NCBI RefSeq assembly: GCF_047275745.1
Contig: NZ_JBKQWU010000004.1
Span: forward strand, 1-64,000
Length of the DNA: 64,000 nucleotides
Direction: 5' to 3'
From: Amaricoccus sp047275745
GTDB lineage: Bacteria; Pseudomonadota; Alphaproteobacteria; Rhodobacterales; Rhodobacteraceae
Shown piece by piece: positions 26,469 through 33,835 of this stretch (position 1 is the stretch's first letter; the number at the start of each line of letters is the position of its first letter). A model generated the notes under the pieces. That model had not been told where the DNA came from. It searched no databases and saw only the letters and a list, made by a program, of their open reading frames with translations. The position numbers were made by a program, and so were the translations under genes.

Positions 26469-28583
26469 TCACCGCGCCCGGGTTCCGCGGTCGGCTTCCC
26501 GCGGCCTGATACGCAGCGCCTCGATCTGCGCCTCCAGCTGGCGCTGGTCATAGGGCTTGCGGAGGCGGGGCAGGTCGATCCCGGCGTCCCGGGGCAATTC
26601 CGCGTAGCCGGTCGCGAGGATGATGGGAAGATCGGGGCGGAGGTCGCGGGCGGCCTGGGCGAGCTGGGCGCCGTTCATCCGGGGCATCGAGAAGTCGGTG
26701 ATCATCAGGTCGATACGCTCGCCGCCACCGAGATAGCGCAGCGCGGTCTCGCCGGAATTGGCCTCCAGCACATCGTGTCCGAGGTCTTCCAGCATGTCGA
26801 CGGTGCTCATCGCGATCAGCGCGTCGTCGTCGACGAGCAGGATGCGGAGCTTGCCCTCCCGTCCGGGCCCCGCGGGCGCGGTTGGCGGTCCGGGGGCGAT
26901 CGCCTGCGGCTGGGGTGTCTCCGACCCGGCCGGCCTCGCGTTGCCCGGGGCCGGAGCGGCGGCGCCGGAGATGGCCGGAAAGAAGAGCTCGACCACCGTG
27001 CCCTGACCCAGCACGCTCGAAAGCCGGAGCTTGCCGCCCAGCTGTTCGGTCAGGCCGTGGATCATCGGAAGCCCGAGCCCCGTGCCCTTGCCGATTCCCT
27101 TCGTGGTGAAGAAGGGCTCGGTCGCGCGGTCGAGAGTCGCCTGGTCCATGCCCGATCCGGTATCCGCGACGGCGAGACGGACGAAGGCGCCGGCCAGATC
27201 CGGCGGCGACCGCGTGTCGAGCGTCAGCGTCAGGATGCCCCCGTCCGGCATGGCGTCGCGCGCGTTCACCACGAGATTGAGAAGCGCGAGGTCGAGCTGG
27301 TTCGCATCGACGCTGGCGCGTACCGGCTCATCGGGCAGTTCGACGCGAAGCTCGATCGTGGTGCCGATCGTGCGCTCGATCAGCGAGGTCATGCCGCCGA
27401 TGAGCCCGGCGAGGTCGGTGACGGCGATCGAGAGCTCCTGGCGTCGCGCGAAGGCGAGCAGGCGCTGGGTGAGCGACGCGCCCCGCTGGGCGCCCTGAAC
27501 CGCTCCGTCGATGAGCCGCGCCGCCCTGGCATCCTGACCGACATGCCGGCGGAGCACGTCGAGATTGGCGAGGACCGCCATCAGCAGGTTGTTGAAGTCA
27601 TGCGCCACCCCGCCGGTCAGCTGGCCGATCATCTCCATCTTCTGGGCATGGACGAGCTTGCGTTCCGCCACCTCGCGCTGCTCGATCTGCTCGAGGGTCA
27701 GGCGATGCGCTTCCTCGAGCTCGGCGGTGCGGGCCGCGACGCGCGCCTCGAGCGTCTCGTTCTGGCTGCGCAGCGCGCGCTCGGCGGATTTGCGCTCGGT
27801 CACGTTGGAGCAGACGCCGACCAGCTTGCGCCGGCCGCGGATGCGGACCAGCCGGGCGCGGGTCTCGGCCCAGTGTTCGGCGCCATCGGGCCAGCGGGTG
27901 CGGTACTCGACCGCGACATCCGACCCGCCGCCGCCGGCCCGGCCGATCGCATCCGCGACCCGGCCGCGATCGTCGGCGTGGATGCTGGCGAGGAGGTCGG
28001 CGTAGTCGAAGGGGGCCTCCGGAGGCCGGCCGAAGATCGCGCGCAGGTCGTCGGAGCCCACCAGCGCCATCGTGTCGAGATCGAGTTCCCAGGCCGAGAG
28101 CCTGCCGGCGATCAGCGCCGTCGCGAGTCGCTCGCTGGCCTCGGTCGCCGCCTCCATCGCGGACCGGCTCTCGTACTGGCGGTGGCGGGCCTTGAGCGCG
28201 GTGCGGGCGAGGCTGAGGAAGGTCGTCGGATGAAAGGGCCGCTCGATGAAGGTGACGCTGCCGAGCGCGTCGGAGAGCCGCGCGGCCTGCGGATCGCGCT
28301 CGGTCCCGCCGCCGTGGTGCGTGAGGAGCAGGAAGTTCAGGTCCGACCAGGCGGGCTGGGCCCTTGTCCAGGACGAGGCCGCGTCCAGATCGGCGCCGCG
28401 GAGGGTTTCCTCGGCGACCACGGCGAACAACACATTGTCGGCGAGCATGCCGGAGAATTCCTCGAAATCCGCGCCGGATTTCGAGTTGATCCCGATCTCG
28501 GAGAGCAGCGCGGCGGCGACCTCCGTGTCTCGCCTGCCGGCGGTCAGTATGAGCGCGTGGGGGTCGATCACCGTGCTTGGCAC
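26469..28583 (-). CDS. Hybrid sensor histidine kinase/response regulator with N-terminal pseudo-receiver
   Basis: 704 residues from a GTG. Order: a receiver-like domain (about 8-130, LILTAGRRDTEVAAALL to FIERPFHPTTFLSLARTAL); a PAS domain (about 150-280); a coiled coil; a kinase core with the H-box GGVAHDFNNLLMAV near residue 340; N-box VVNARDAMPDGG; G-boxes DTGSGM and GTGLGLPM; then a Pro/Ala linker and a C-terminal receiver with DDD and the phospho-acceptor Asp in MITDFSMP. The N-terminal receiver seems to lack its acceptor Asp (LFAVVAEETL), so it is probably a protein-interaction module. No membrane segment, hence cytoplasmic sensing. A frame upstream is open, but GGGAGAATGAC precedes this GTG. 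It may also transfer phosphate to an unlinked regulator. Confidence 0.93.
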   Translation of the reverse strand: MPSTVIDPHALILTAGRRDTEVAAALLSEIGINSKSGADFEEFSGMLADNVLFAVVAEETLRGADLDAASSWTRAQPAWSDLNFLLLTHHGGGTERDPQAARLSDALGSVTFIERPFHPTTFLSLARTALKARHRQYESRSAMEAATEASERLATALIAGRLSAWELDLDTMALVGSDDLRAIFGRPPEAPFDYADLLASIHADDRGRVADAIGRAGGGGSDVAVEYRTRWPDGAEHWAETRARLVRIRGRRKLVGVCSNVTERKSAERALRSQNETLEARVAARTAELEEAHRLTLEQIEQREVAERKLVHAQKMEMIGQLTGGVAHDFNNLLMAVLANLDVLRRHVGQDARAARLIDGAVQGAQRGASLTQRLLAFARRQELSIAVTDLAGLIGGMTSLIERTIGTTIELRVELPDEPVRASVDANQLDLALLNLVVNARDAMPDGGILTLTLDTRSPPDLAGAFVRLAVADTGSGMDQATLDRATEPFFTTKGIGKGTGLGLPMIHGLTEQLGGKLRLSSVLGQGTVVELFFPAISGAAAPAPGNARPAGSETPQPQAIAPGPPTAPAGPGREGKLRILLVDDDALIAMSTVDMLEDLGHDVLEANSGETALRYLGGGERIDLMITDFSMPRMNGAQLAQAARDLRPDLPIILATGYAELPRDAGIDLPRLRKPYDQRQLEAQIEALRIRPREADRGTRAR

Positions 28584-28584
28584 G

Positions 28585-28713
28585 TCATTCTCCCATGAGC
28601 CGCGTCGGCTGCTCGCCGACGAAGGTCGGCAGGCCGCGCGGCACCCCCTGGAGATCGTTGAGCAACCGGCCGAAGACAAGCTCCGGCTCGGTGATCCCGC
28701 GGTCCAGCATCAT
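28585..28713 (-). CDS. Possible small ORF coupled to the histidine kinase
   Basis: A 42-residue frame (starting MMLDRGITEPELVFGRLL and ending PTRLMGE) whose TGA lies one base before the kinase GTG. It looks protein-like (balanced acidic, hydrophobic and Leu content) and the spacing would couple translation. The frame is open up to 28794. No family is recognised and the ribosome-binding site is weak, so it may be fortuitous. Confidence 0.3.
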   Translation of the reverse strand: MMLDRGITEPELVFGRLLNDLQGVPRGLPTFVGEQPTRLMGE

Positions 28714-28991
28714 GTGTTCGTGTCCACCATACGCTTCTTTACCACCGAAATCGCCCGGCGCATCTGCCGCGCGGCCCGGAGATTGCACGGGCATGCCGCG
28801 GTGTCGGCGAGGGACCGCATGTCAGCGGCGACATCCCCCGGTGCCGGTCCGCGTCCGCGGGCGCGCGTGCCGCCTGGCGTCGTTCATCTGGCGTGCGCGG
28901 AATTGCGCGGTCGCGGCAACCTCGGACAGGCGCTCGCGTTAACCCCGCGAGGCCGCCTTCGGATGGGGGGCGGCAGGCGGGGGAGGAACGG
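28714..28991. other. Divergent region between kinase locus and DUF2934 gene
   Basis: About 280 bases without another supportable gene. It must contain the promoters for the kinase direction and for the DUF2934 gene. I see no clear -35/-10 pair or operator-like palindrome. Confidence 0.4.
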
Positions 28992-29294
28992 ATGACCGAT
29001 GAACGCGCCATAGAGGATCGCATACGCAACCGGGCCCATGAGATCTGGGAGCGGGAAGGCAAGCCAGAGGGACAGGACCGGCGCCACTGGGACGAAGCGC
29101 GTCTGGAGATAGAAGCCGAGGAGCGCGTCGCCTCGGCCTCGTCCCCCGGCGCGGCCGGGACCCTGGATGAAGATTCGGGGGATACTTCCCTGGCGCCCGA
29201 GATCTTTCCCGAGGCCGGGGAGGAGGCGCGGAACGACGAGGTTCCGGTCGAAACCGAGGCGGGCCCGTCCCAGCTGGACCGTTCTCCGATGTGA
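28992..29294 (+). CDS. DUF2934 domain-containing protein
   Basis: 100 residues. The short DUF2934 motif occupies about residues 6-42: IEDRIRNRAHEIWEREGKPEG followed by HWDEARLEIEAE. The rest is acidic and rich in Pro, Glu and Ala, probably disordered. GGGAGG precedes the ATG. The frame is open upstream but without homology. DUF2934 proteins are small and of unknown function, common in rhizobia and relatives and often linked to stress genes. Confidence 0.88.
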   Translation: MTDERAIEDRIRNRAHEIWEREGKPEGQDRRHWDEARLEIEAEERVASASSPGAAGTLDEDSGDTSLAPEIFPEAGEEARNDEVPVETEAGPSQLDRSPM

Positions 29295-29328
29295 ACGCGG
29301 CACCTGCGAGCTGCGAAGCCGAAAGCAG

Positions 29329-29350
29329 CCCGCCCGGCGGACCGGGCGGG
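29329..29350 (+). terminator. Hairpin after the DUF2934 gene
   Basis: CCCGCCCGG and CCGGGCGGG make a perfect 9-bp stem with loop CGGA, followed by TTCGT. It is strong but U-poor. Confidence 0.55.
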
Positions 29351-29510
29351 TTCGTCATGGTGAGGTGCCTCACCGTGGCGCTCGTCCCGCCCGAAGGCGT
29401 CGCGGCGCGGGTCGTTGCGGCTGGGCCACGCCCCGGAAAGATCGCGAAGGCTTGACTGGTCTCGCCGGGCCGGATCGCCTTAGGTACGATCAACCGTACC
29501 GGGGAAATCG

Positions 29511-30419
29511 ATGCGCCTTCTCGCCAGCGTCCTGTGTCTTCTGATCGCCGCGCCCGGTTTCGCGGGTGCCCAGGACACGGCCGGCCAGAACACGGCGCCC
29601 CAGAGCGCGACGCCTCCGGGCACGTCGTCCCGGAACGCGACACCCGAAGGCACGCCACCCCGGAACGCGACTCCCCCGAGCACCATCGTCCCGGGCCCGG
29701 CTGCCCAGGAAGCGTCTACCCAGAACGCGGCTGTCCGAAGCACGGCGGCGTTCATGGCGCCGGTCGAGGTCGAGTCGCCGGGCGAACTGCCGGTCGTCGT
29801 CGAGTTCTACACGAGCCAGGGCTGCGTCACCTGCCCACCGGCCGACGCGCTCTTCGGCGAGATCGCGCAGCAGGACGACGTGATCGCGCTGGCGCTGCAC
29901 GTCACCTACTGGGACTATCTCGGCTGGGCGGACGTCTTCGGCAAGCCCGAGTTCGACGCGCGGCAGAAGGCCTATGCGCGAGTCATGCGGCAACGGACGC
30001 TCTTCACGCCGCAGATGGTCATCCAGGGGCAGGATCTGCTGGTCGGCCGCGATGCCAAGACGGTCGAGGACCGGCTGGCCGCGCACCGGGGGCTGGCGGC
30101 GGCGGCGAACCTCAGCCTGGAACGACGCGAGGGCGACACGCTCCACGTCGCGCTCTCACCCGCCGGGTCTCCCGCGGGGCCGGCGGATGTCCAGCTCTTC
30201 GCCTATGCGCCAAGCTCCGAGGTCGGGATCACCGCCGGCCAGAACGCCGGCCGGACCATCCGCTACTCCAATGTCGTGACCCAGTGGAACACGCTCGCCC
30301 AATGGGACGGAGAGAGCGAGCTTGAGTTCGAGTTCACCCCGGCGCCCGAGGGACCGCTCGCCGTGCTGGTGCAACGGCGCGGGCTCGGCAAGATCCTCGC
30401 CGCCGGCCGGATCGACTGA
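29511..30419 (+). CDS. DUF1223 domain-containing exported protein with repetitive linker
   Basis: 302 residues. A signal peptide (RLLASVLCLLIAAPGFAGA, cut near residue 20) is followed by a low-complexity linker of 12 pentapeptides (about residues 21-80). The DUF1223 domain starts at VVVEFYTSQGCVTCPPADALF, with the conserved CxxC of this thioredoxin-like family, and ends near 300. It therefore probably acts in the periplasm as a thiol-active or thiol-derived protein; no substrate is known. The linker is unusual: family members normally run almost directly from signal peptide to domain. The stop codon lies in a 14-bp duplication shared with the 3' end of the convergent acyltransferase gene. Confidence 0.9.
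   Translation: MRLLASVLCLLIAAPGFAGAQDTAGQNTAPQSATPPGTSSRNATPEGTPPRNATPPSTIVPGPAAQEASTQNAAVRSTAAFMAPVEVESPGELPVVVEFYTSQGCVTCPPADALFGEIAQQDDVIALALHVTYWDYLGWADVFGKPEFDARQKAYARVMRQRTLFTPQMVIQGQDLLVGRDAKTVEDRLAAHRGLAAAANLSLERREGDTLHVALSPAGSPAGPADVQLFAYAPSSEVGITAGQNAGRTIRYSNVVTQWNTLAQWDGESELEFEFTPAPEGPLAVLVQRRGLGKILAAGRID
29571..29750 (+). repeat. 15-bp tandem repeat, 12 units, in the DUF1223 linker
   Basis: Exactly 12 consecutive 15-bp units encode pentapeptides such as AQDTA, GQNTA, SRNAT, PRNAT and TQNAA. Best-conserved units are CGGAACGCGACACCC (29631) and CGGAACGCGACTCCC (29661). There is no indel in 180 bp. Confidence 0.85.
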
Positions 30420-30438
30420 TCGGCATCGACCGATCGGG
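30411..30438 (+). repeat. 14-bp duplication spanning the DUF1223 stop codon
   Basis: ATCGACTGATCGGC and ATCGACCGATCGGG are adjacent 14-bp units with 12 identical positions. The first contains the stop TGA. In the second the same position is CGA. Confidence 0.65.
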
Positions 30439-30470
30439 CCGAACGGCATTGACGGCACCGGGCGGGGCGA

Positions 30471-31364
30471 TCAGCGTTCCGGCGGCTGGCCTGGAAAGAC
30501 CTTCACCCAGCGGCGATGCAACCAGAACCACTGGCCCGGGGTCGCGCGAACCCGCGCCGAGAGGCTGTCGGCGGCGGCCTGCGTCATCTCGAGCGGCGTG
30601 CCGGGGGGGATGGGCTCCTCGAAGTCGCAGAGGATGGTCCCGTCCGGCTGGCGCGTCGCATAGGCGGGGATCATCAGGACGTCGAATTTCACCGCAAGCT
30701 CGGCGATCATCGTGCCGCTCGGGGCCGGGTGGCCGAGGAAATCGATCTCGGCGCCGCGCTTGGTGTACTGGTCCATCAGGACCGCCATGACGCCGCCCTT
30801 GCGCACGTGGCGGATCATCTCGCGGAGTCCCGCGTTGTCGCGGTCGACCATCGGCTCGCCGCCGGCCTTGAGGTTCGCGGTGTAATCGGCGTTGAGGTAG
30901 GGGTTCTTGAGCGGGCGGTAGATCGCGCCCGCTTCCATGCCCATCGAGCGCAGCATGCCGCGCGCCGCTTCCCACTGGCCGAAGTGGCCGGAGACCAGGA
31001 AGACGCCCTTGCCCTTGGCGACCGAATCGAGCATCGCCTGCCAGCCCGGCCCTTCCGGCGCGCGCCAGGGTGCGCGGCGCTGGAAATCCTTCATCGTCAT
31101 CGTTTCGACGATGGTACGGCCGAAATTGTCGCCGACCCCCTGCCGGACCTCATGGCGCCAGTCGGCATCGCGTTCGGGAAAGATCAGCTTCAGGTTGCCC
31201 TCGACGCGATTGCGCAGGCGCGGCACATGATTCACCGCCGCCCGGCCGAGCCAGGAGGCGAGCCCCATGCGGGCCGGGGCGGGCAGGGCGCGGAAGAGGC
31301 CGAGCAGCGCCGCCTGCGGCAGATAGGCAAGGTAGCGCGCGGCTTTGGACCGTTCCTTGCCCAT
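30471..31364 (-). CDS. LpxL/HtrB-type lysophospholipid (lipid A) acyltransferase
   Basis: 297 residues. The acyltransferase motif HX4D/E appears as SGHFGQWEAARG near residue 130, with the companion block VMAVLMDQYTKRGAEIDFLG near residue 195. A hydrophobic N-terminal segment (YLPQAALLGLFRALP) anchors it at the inner membrane. LpxL/LpxM-type enzymes add secondary acyl chains to lipid A; the exact chain cannot be told. The ATG shares one base with the MATE stop (TGATG), so the two are coupled. The longer upstream frame overlaps MATE and was not used. Confidence 0.92.
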   Translation of the reverse strand: MGKERSKAARYLAYLPQAALLGLFRALPAPARMGLASWLGRAAVNHVPRLRNRVEGNLKLIFPERDADWRHEVRQGVGDNFGRTIVETMTMKDFQRRAPWRAPEGPGWQAMLDSVAKGKGVFLVSGHFGQWEAARGMLRSMGMEAGAIYRPLKNPYLNADYTANLKAGGEPMVDRDNAGLREMIRHVRKGGVMAVLMDQYTKRGAEIDFLGHPAPSGTMIAELAVKFDVLMIPAYATRQPDGTILCDFEEPIPPGTPLEMTQAAADSLSARVRATPGQWFWLHRRWVKVFPGQPPER

Positions 31365-32734
31365 CAGGCGCTCCGCCGGTCGAGCAGGGCGCGCAGCCTC
31401 AGGCCGAGCAGCACCGCCGCGGTGACACAGCCGAGGCCGGTGGCGATGAAGAGCCCCCTCTCGGCGAGATCGGTGGCGAAGGCGAGGATGAGGCCGAGCG
31501 GCACCATCACGCACCAGAGGGCGATGAAGAAGATCAATGTCGTACCCCAGCTGTCTCCGAGCGCGCGGGTGGACTGGCCGAGCACCACCTGCGCCGCGTC
31601 GAAGATCATCGACGCGGCGAGGATGAGCATCAAGGGGGCGGCGCGGTCAATCAGCGCCGGATCGTTGGAGAAGAACGCGATCACCGAGGGCGCGAAGGCC
31701 ACGAGCAGGACCCCGATGACGCCGATGATCATCATCGCGGCCGAGACGCCGGCGGCGCCGGCCGTGCGGGCCTCGCCGATCTCGCCCGCGCCGGCGGACT
31801 GGCCGACGCGGACCGCCGTGGCGACCGAGAGGCCGAGCGCGATCATGAAGACCATCGCCTCGACATTGTGCAGGATCGTGTAGGCTGCGAGCGCCGAGGT
31901 TCCGAGGAGGCCGGCGGCCTGGGTCATCGCGGCGAAGGCGAAGGTCTCGAAACAATAGGCCGCGCCGCCCGCCAGCCCGATCCGGCGCATCTCGACGCCC
32001 GCGGCCCAGCCGCCCGGCCCCCAGATTCCGCCGAAGCGGCCGCGGAAGGCGCGGAATTCGGGCAGCGTCCACATCCAGCCGAGAAGCCCCGCCGCGAGGA
32101 CGACCCGGCTGACCGAGGCGGCGATCCCCGCGCCATCGGCTCCCAGCGCCGGCAGGCCGAACCGCCCGCCGACGAGCAGCCAGCAGAGGACAAGGTTCAC
32201 GACATTGGCCACGACCATGACGACGAGGCCGGGCTTCATCCGGCCGGTGCCTTCGAGATAGAAGCTCGCAGCGACGAAGACGATCTGGCAGAGCGCGCCG
32301 GGCGCGAGGAGGCGGGCGACGTGGCCCGCGCCGGCCACCATCTCCGGCGAATGGCCGATGAGGCGAAGCGCCGGTTCGGCGAGGAGCATGAGGAGCGTGA
32401 GCCCGCCGCCGACGAGCACCGACCAGCCGAGGCCGCGCAGCATGATCGCCGGAAGGTCCCCGGAGCCCGCGCCCTTCTCGCGCGCCGTGGTGGAGATGAT
32501 CCCGACCATCGCGCCGACGCCGGTGACGACCAGCGGAAAGAAAACCGCGTTCGCGAGCGAGAGCTTCGCGAGTTCGACCGTGTCATGTCGCCCGACGATC
32601 ACGATCCCCGTCAGCACGAGGATGATGATGCCGGCGCGGCTCAGCACCACGGGCCAGGCGAGGACGAGAAGGGCGATCCAGTGCCGAAGGAGCCGGGTGC
32701 CCAGAGGCTCGGGCGCCCCGGTCAGCGTGGTCAT
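31364..32734 (-). CDS. MATE family efflux transporter
   Basis: 456 residues with about twelve hydrophobic segments, from LLRHWIALLVLAWPVVLSRAG at the N-terminus. MATE-type features include IIVGRHDTVELAKLSLANAVFF in the first third and the corresponding SALAAYTILHNVEAMVFMIALGLSVATAVRVGQSAGAG in the second half (split by eye). MATE pumps expel cationic drugs or dyes with Na+ or H+. Here coupling to the acyltransferase gene suggests an envelope role, though that is inference. The start at 32734 was chosen by homology. Confidence 0.93.
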   Translation of the reverse strand: MTTLTGAPEPLGTRLLRHWIALLVLAWPVVLSRAGIIILVLTGIVIVGRHDTVELAKLSLANAVFFPLVVTGVGAMVGIISTTAREKGAGSGDLPAIMLRGLGWSVLVGGGLTLLMLLAEPALRLIGHSPEMVAGAGHVARLLAPGALCQIVFVAASFYLEGTGRMKPGLVVMVVANVVNLVLCWLLVGGRFGLPALGADGAGIAASVSRVVLAAGLLGWMWTLPEFRAFRGRFGGIWGPGGWAAGVEMRRIGLAGGAAYCFETFAFAAMTQAAGLLGTSALAAYTILHNVEAMVFMIALGLSVATAVRVGQSAGAGEIGEARTAGAAGVSAAMMIIGVIGVLLVAFAPSVIAFFSNDPALIDRAAPLMLILAASMIFDAAQVVLGQSTRALGDSWGTTLIFFIALWCVMVPLGLILAFATDLAERGLFIATGLGCVTAAVLLGLRLRALLDRRSA

Positions 32735-32783
32735 CGCGCGCGCTCCGATTCGGAGCCGGCGCCGGGCAGGCACGGCATCGGAC

Positions 32784-32825
32784 AGGTCTCCAGGTCAGAG
32801 CTTCCGGGTCAGAGCTTCCAGCTCA
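32784..32825 (-). repeat. 14-bp tandem TGA array between infC and the MATE gene
   Basis: On the minus strand three consecutive units read TGAGCTGGAAGCTC (from 32825), TGACCCGGAAGCTC (from 32811) and TGACCTGGAGACCT (from 32797). All have 14-bp spacing and start with TGA. The array lies about 100 bases past the infC stop, beyond its terminator hairpin. Confidence 0.88.
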
Positions 32826-32844
32826 GGGCTTTCGCGTCGCGGAT

Positions 32845-32866
32845 GCCGGCGCCTCGGGGCGCCGGC
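32845..32866 (-). terminator. Hairpin downstream of infC
   Basis: GCCGGCGCC and GGCGCCGGC form a perfect 9-bp stem with a tetraloop, 57 bases past the infC stop. No T-run is seen. Confidence 0.55.
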
Positions 32867-32922
32867 GGATCGCGGATCGTGTCATGCCCGTTCCCGGCGG
32901 GGCCCGGGTCGGTATCAGGTCG

Positions 32923-33468
32923 TCAGTGCCGGGTCGGATTGATCATCATGACCATCTGACGGCCCTCGAGACGCGGAATCGCCTCGACCTTGCCGTGTTC
33001 GGTCACGTCTTCCGCCACGCGCTCGAGCAGCTTGCGTCCGAGCTCCAGATGCGCCATCTCGCGTCCCCGGAATCGCAGCGTCACCTTCACCTTGTCGCCG
33101 CTGTCCAGAAACTTGAAGACCGATCGCATCTTGACGTCGTAATCGTGCGTGTCGGTGTTCGGGCGGAACTTGATTTCCTTGATATCGATGACGTGCTGCT
33201 TCTTGCGCGCCTCCGATTCCTTCTTCTGGGTTTCGTACTTGTACTTTCCGAAATCCATGATCTTGCACACCGGCGGGGTGGCATTGGGCGAGATCTCGAC
33301 GAGGTCGAGCCCTGCCTGTTCCGCGAGCGCCATCGCCTTTTCCGGGGTAATCACACCGATGTTCTCGCCTTCGGCGCCGATAAGGCGGATCTCGGGCGCG
33401 CGGATGCGCTCGTTGACACGGGGGCCTGTGTCGCGCGTCGGGGGCGCGTTGTGGGGTCTGCGGGCTAT
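32923..33468 (-). CDS. infC: Translation initiation factor IF-3, apparent ATA start
   Basis: 181 residues, the usual IF-3 length. The N-domain contains GPRVNERIRAPEIRLIGAEG and LVEISPNATPPVCKIMDFGKY. The C-domain contains KVTLRFRGREMAHLELG. IF-3 binds the 30S subunit, blocks early joining and proofreads the start codon. No ATG, GTG or TTG lies where homologs begin; the frame has ATA there, reading ATA-ARRPHNAPPTRD. AAAGGA lies ten bases upstream. Non-canonical infC starts (AUU in E. coli) allow autoregulation because IF-3 rejects them, so ATA here fits that logic. An ATG much further upstream would give a 259-residue protein with a non-homologous extension that reads through the leader terminator. 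I reject that start. Confidence 0.93.
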   Translation of the reverse strand: MARRPHNAPPTRDTGPRVNERIRAPEIRLIGAEGENIGVITPEKAMALAEQAGLDLVEISPNATPPVCKIMDFGKYKYETQKKESEARKKQHVIDIKEIKFRPNTDTHDYDVKMRSVFKFLDSGDKVKVTLRFRGREMAHLELGRKLLERVAEDVTEHGKVEAIPRLEGRQMVMMINPTRH

Positions 33469-33500
33469 GGCCGTTACATCCTTTTGATCGTTGCACCGAT

Positions 33501-33525
33501 AAAAAACCGGAGCATCGCCCCGGTT
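33501..33525 (-). terminator. Attenuator-like terminator in the infC leader
   Basis: On the minus strand AACCGGGGC and GCTCCGGTT form a 9-bp stem (one G-T pair) with loop GAT. The T-run TTTTTT overlaps the end of the stem. It ends 32 bases before the infC ATA start, just ahead of the ribosome-binding site, and so could stop infC transcription early. Confidence 0.7.
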
Positions 33526-33532
33526 CCGCGTC

Positions 33533-33561
33533 AAGATAGTGCAAGTTGACCAATAAGTGAA
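33533..33561 (-). promoter_or_regulatory. Candidate infC promoter
   Basis: On the minus strand TTCACT, a 17-base spacer and TATCTT resemble a sigma-70 promoter (four of six matches in each box). The start point would be near 33526, directly at the foot of the attenuator hairpin. Confidence 0.4.
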
Positions 33562-33567
33562 GACTTG

Positions 33568-33589
33568 CGCCTCATTTGGAGGCGTTTTT
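33568..33589 (+). terminator. Plus-strand hairpin with T5 facing away from infC
   Basis: CGCCTC and GAGGCG pair around ATTTG, followed by TTTTT. No plus-strand gene ends here. It would stop antisense transcription from infC or a short RNA. Together with the infC-facing terminator it frames a 42-base core holding GCAAGT and ACTTGC as an inverted repeat (33541-33568). Confidence 0.55.
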
Positions 33590-33835
33590 GAATCTCCGTC
33601 CGGGAACCGATGCCGGTCCGGACAGTTCAACCAGCGATGGCAGGCTGACCCGAGGCGGTCGGGTCCGGGGTGGGTTCGTGTGCGCGATGTCGCGTGCGAC
33701 ATCTGGCGGGGAGCGCGATCGCCAAGATGGACGCGTCGGGGTAGTACGACTGCGCGTTCCGCGATATGCCGATGCCACGCCCGGGCGGCGGCGTTCAGGC
33801 CAGGTCCGGGTTGGAGGGAAGTAACCGAAAGGTGA

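Noticed and set aside
32923..33702. Starting infC at a far-upstream ATG to give a 259-residue protein
   Set aside because: The extra 78 residues have no IF-3 homology and run through a terminator hairpin, a candidate promoter and A/T-rich leader sequence.
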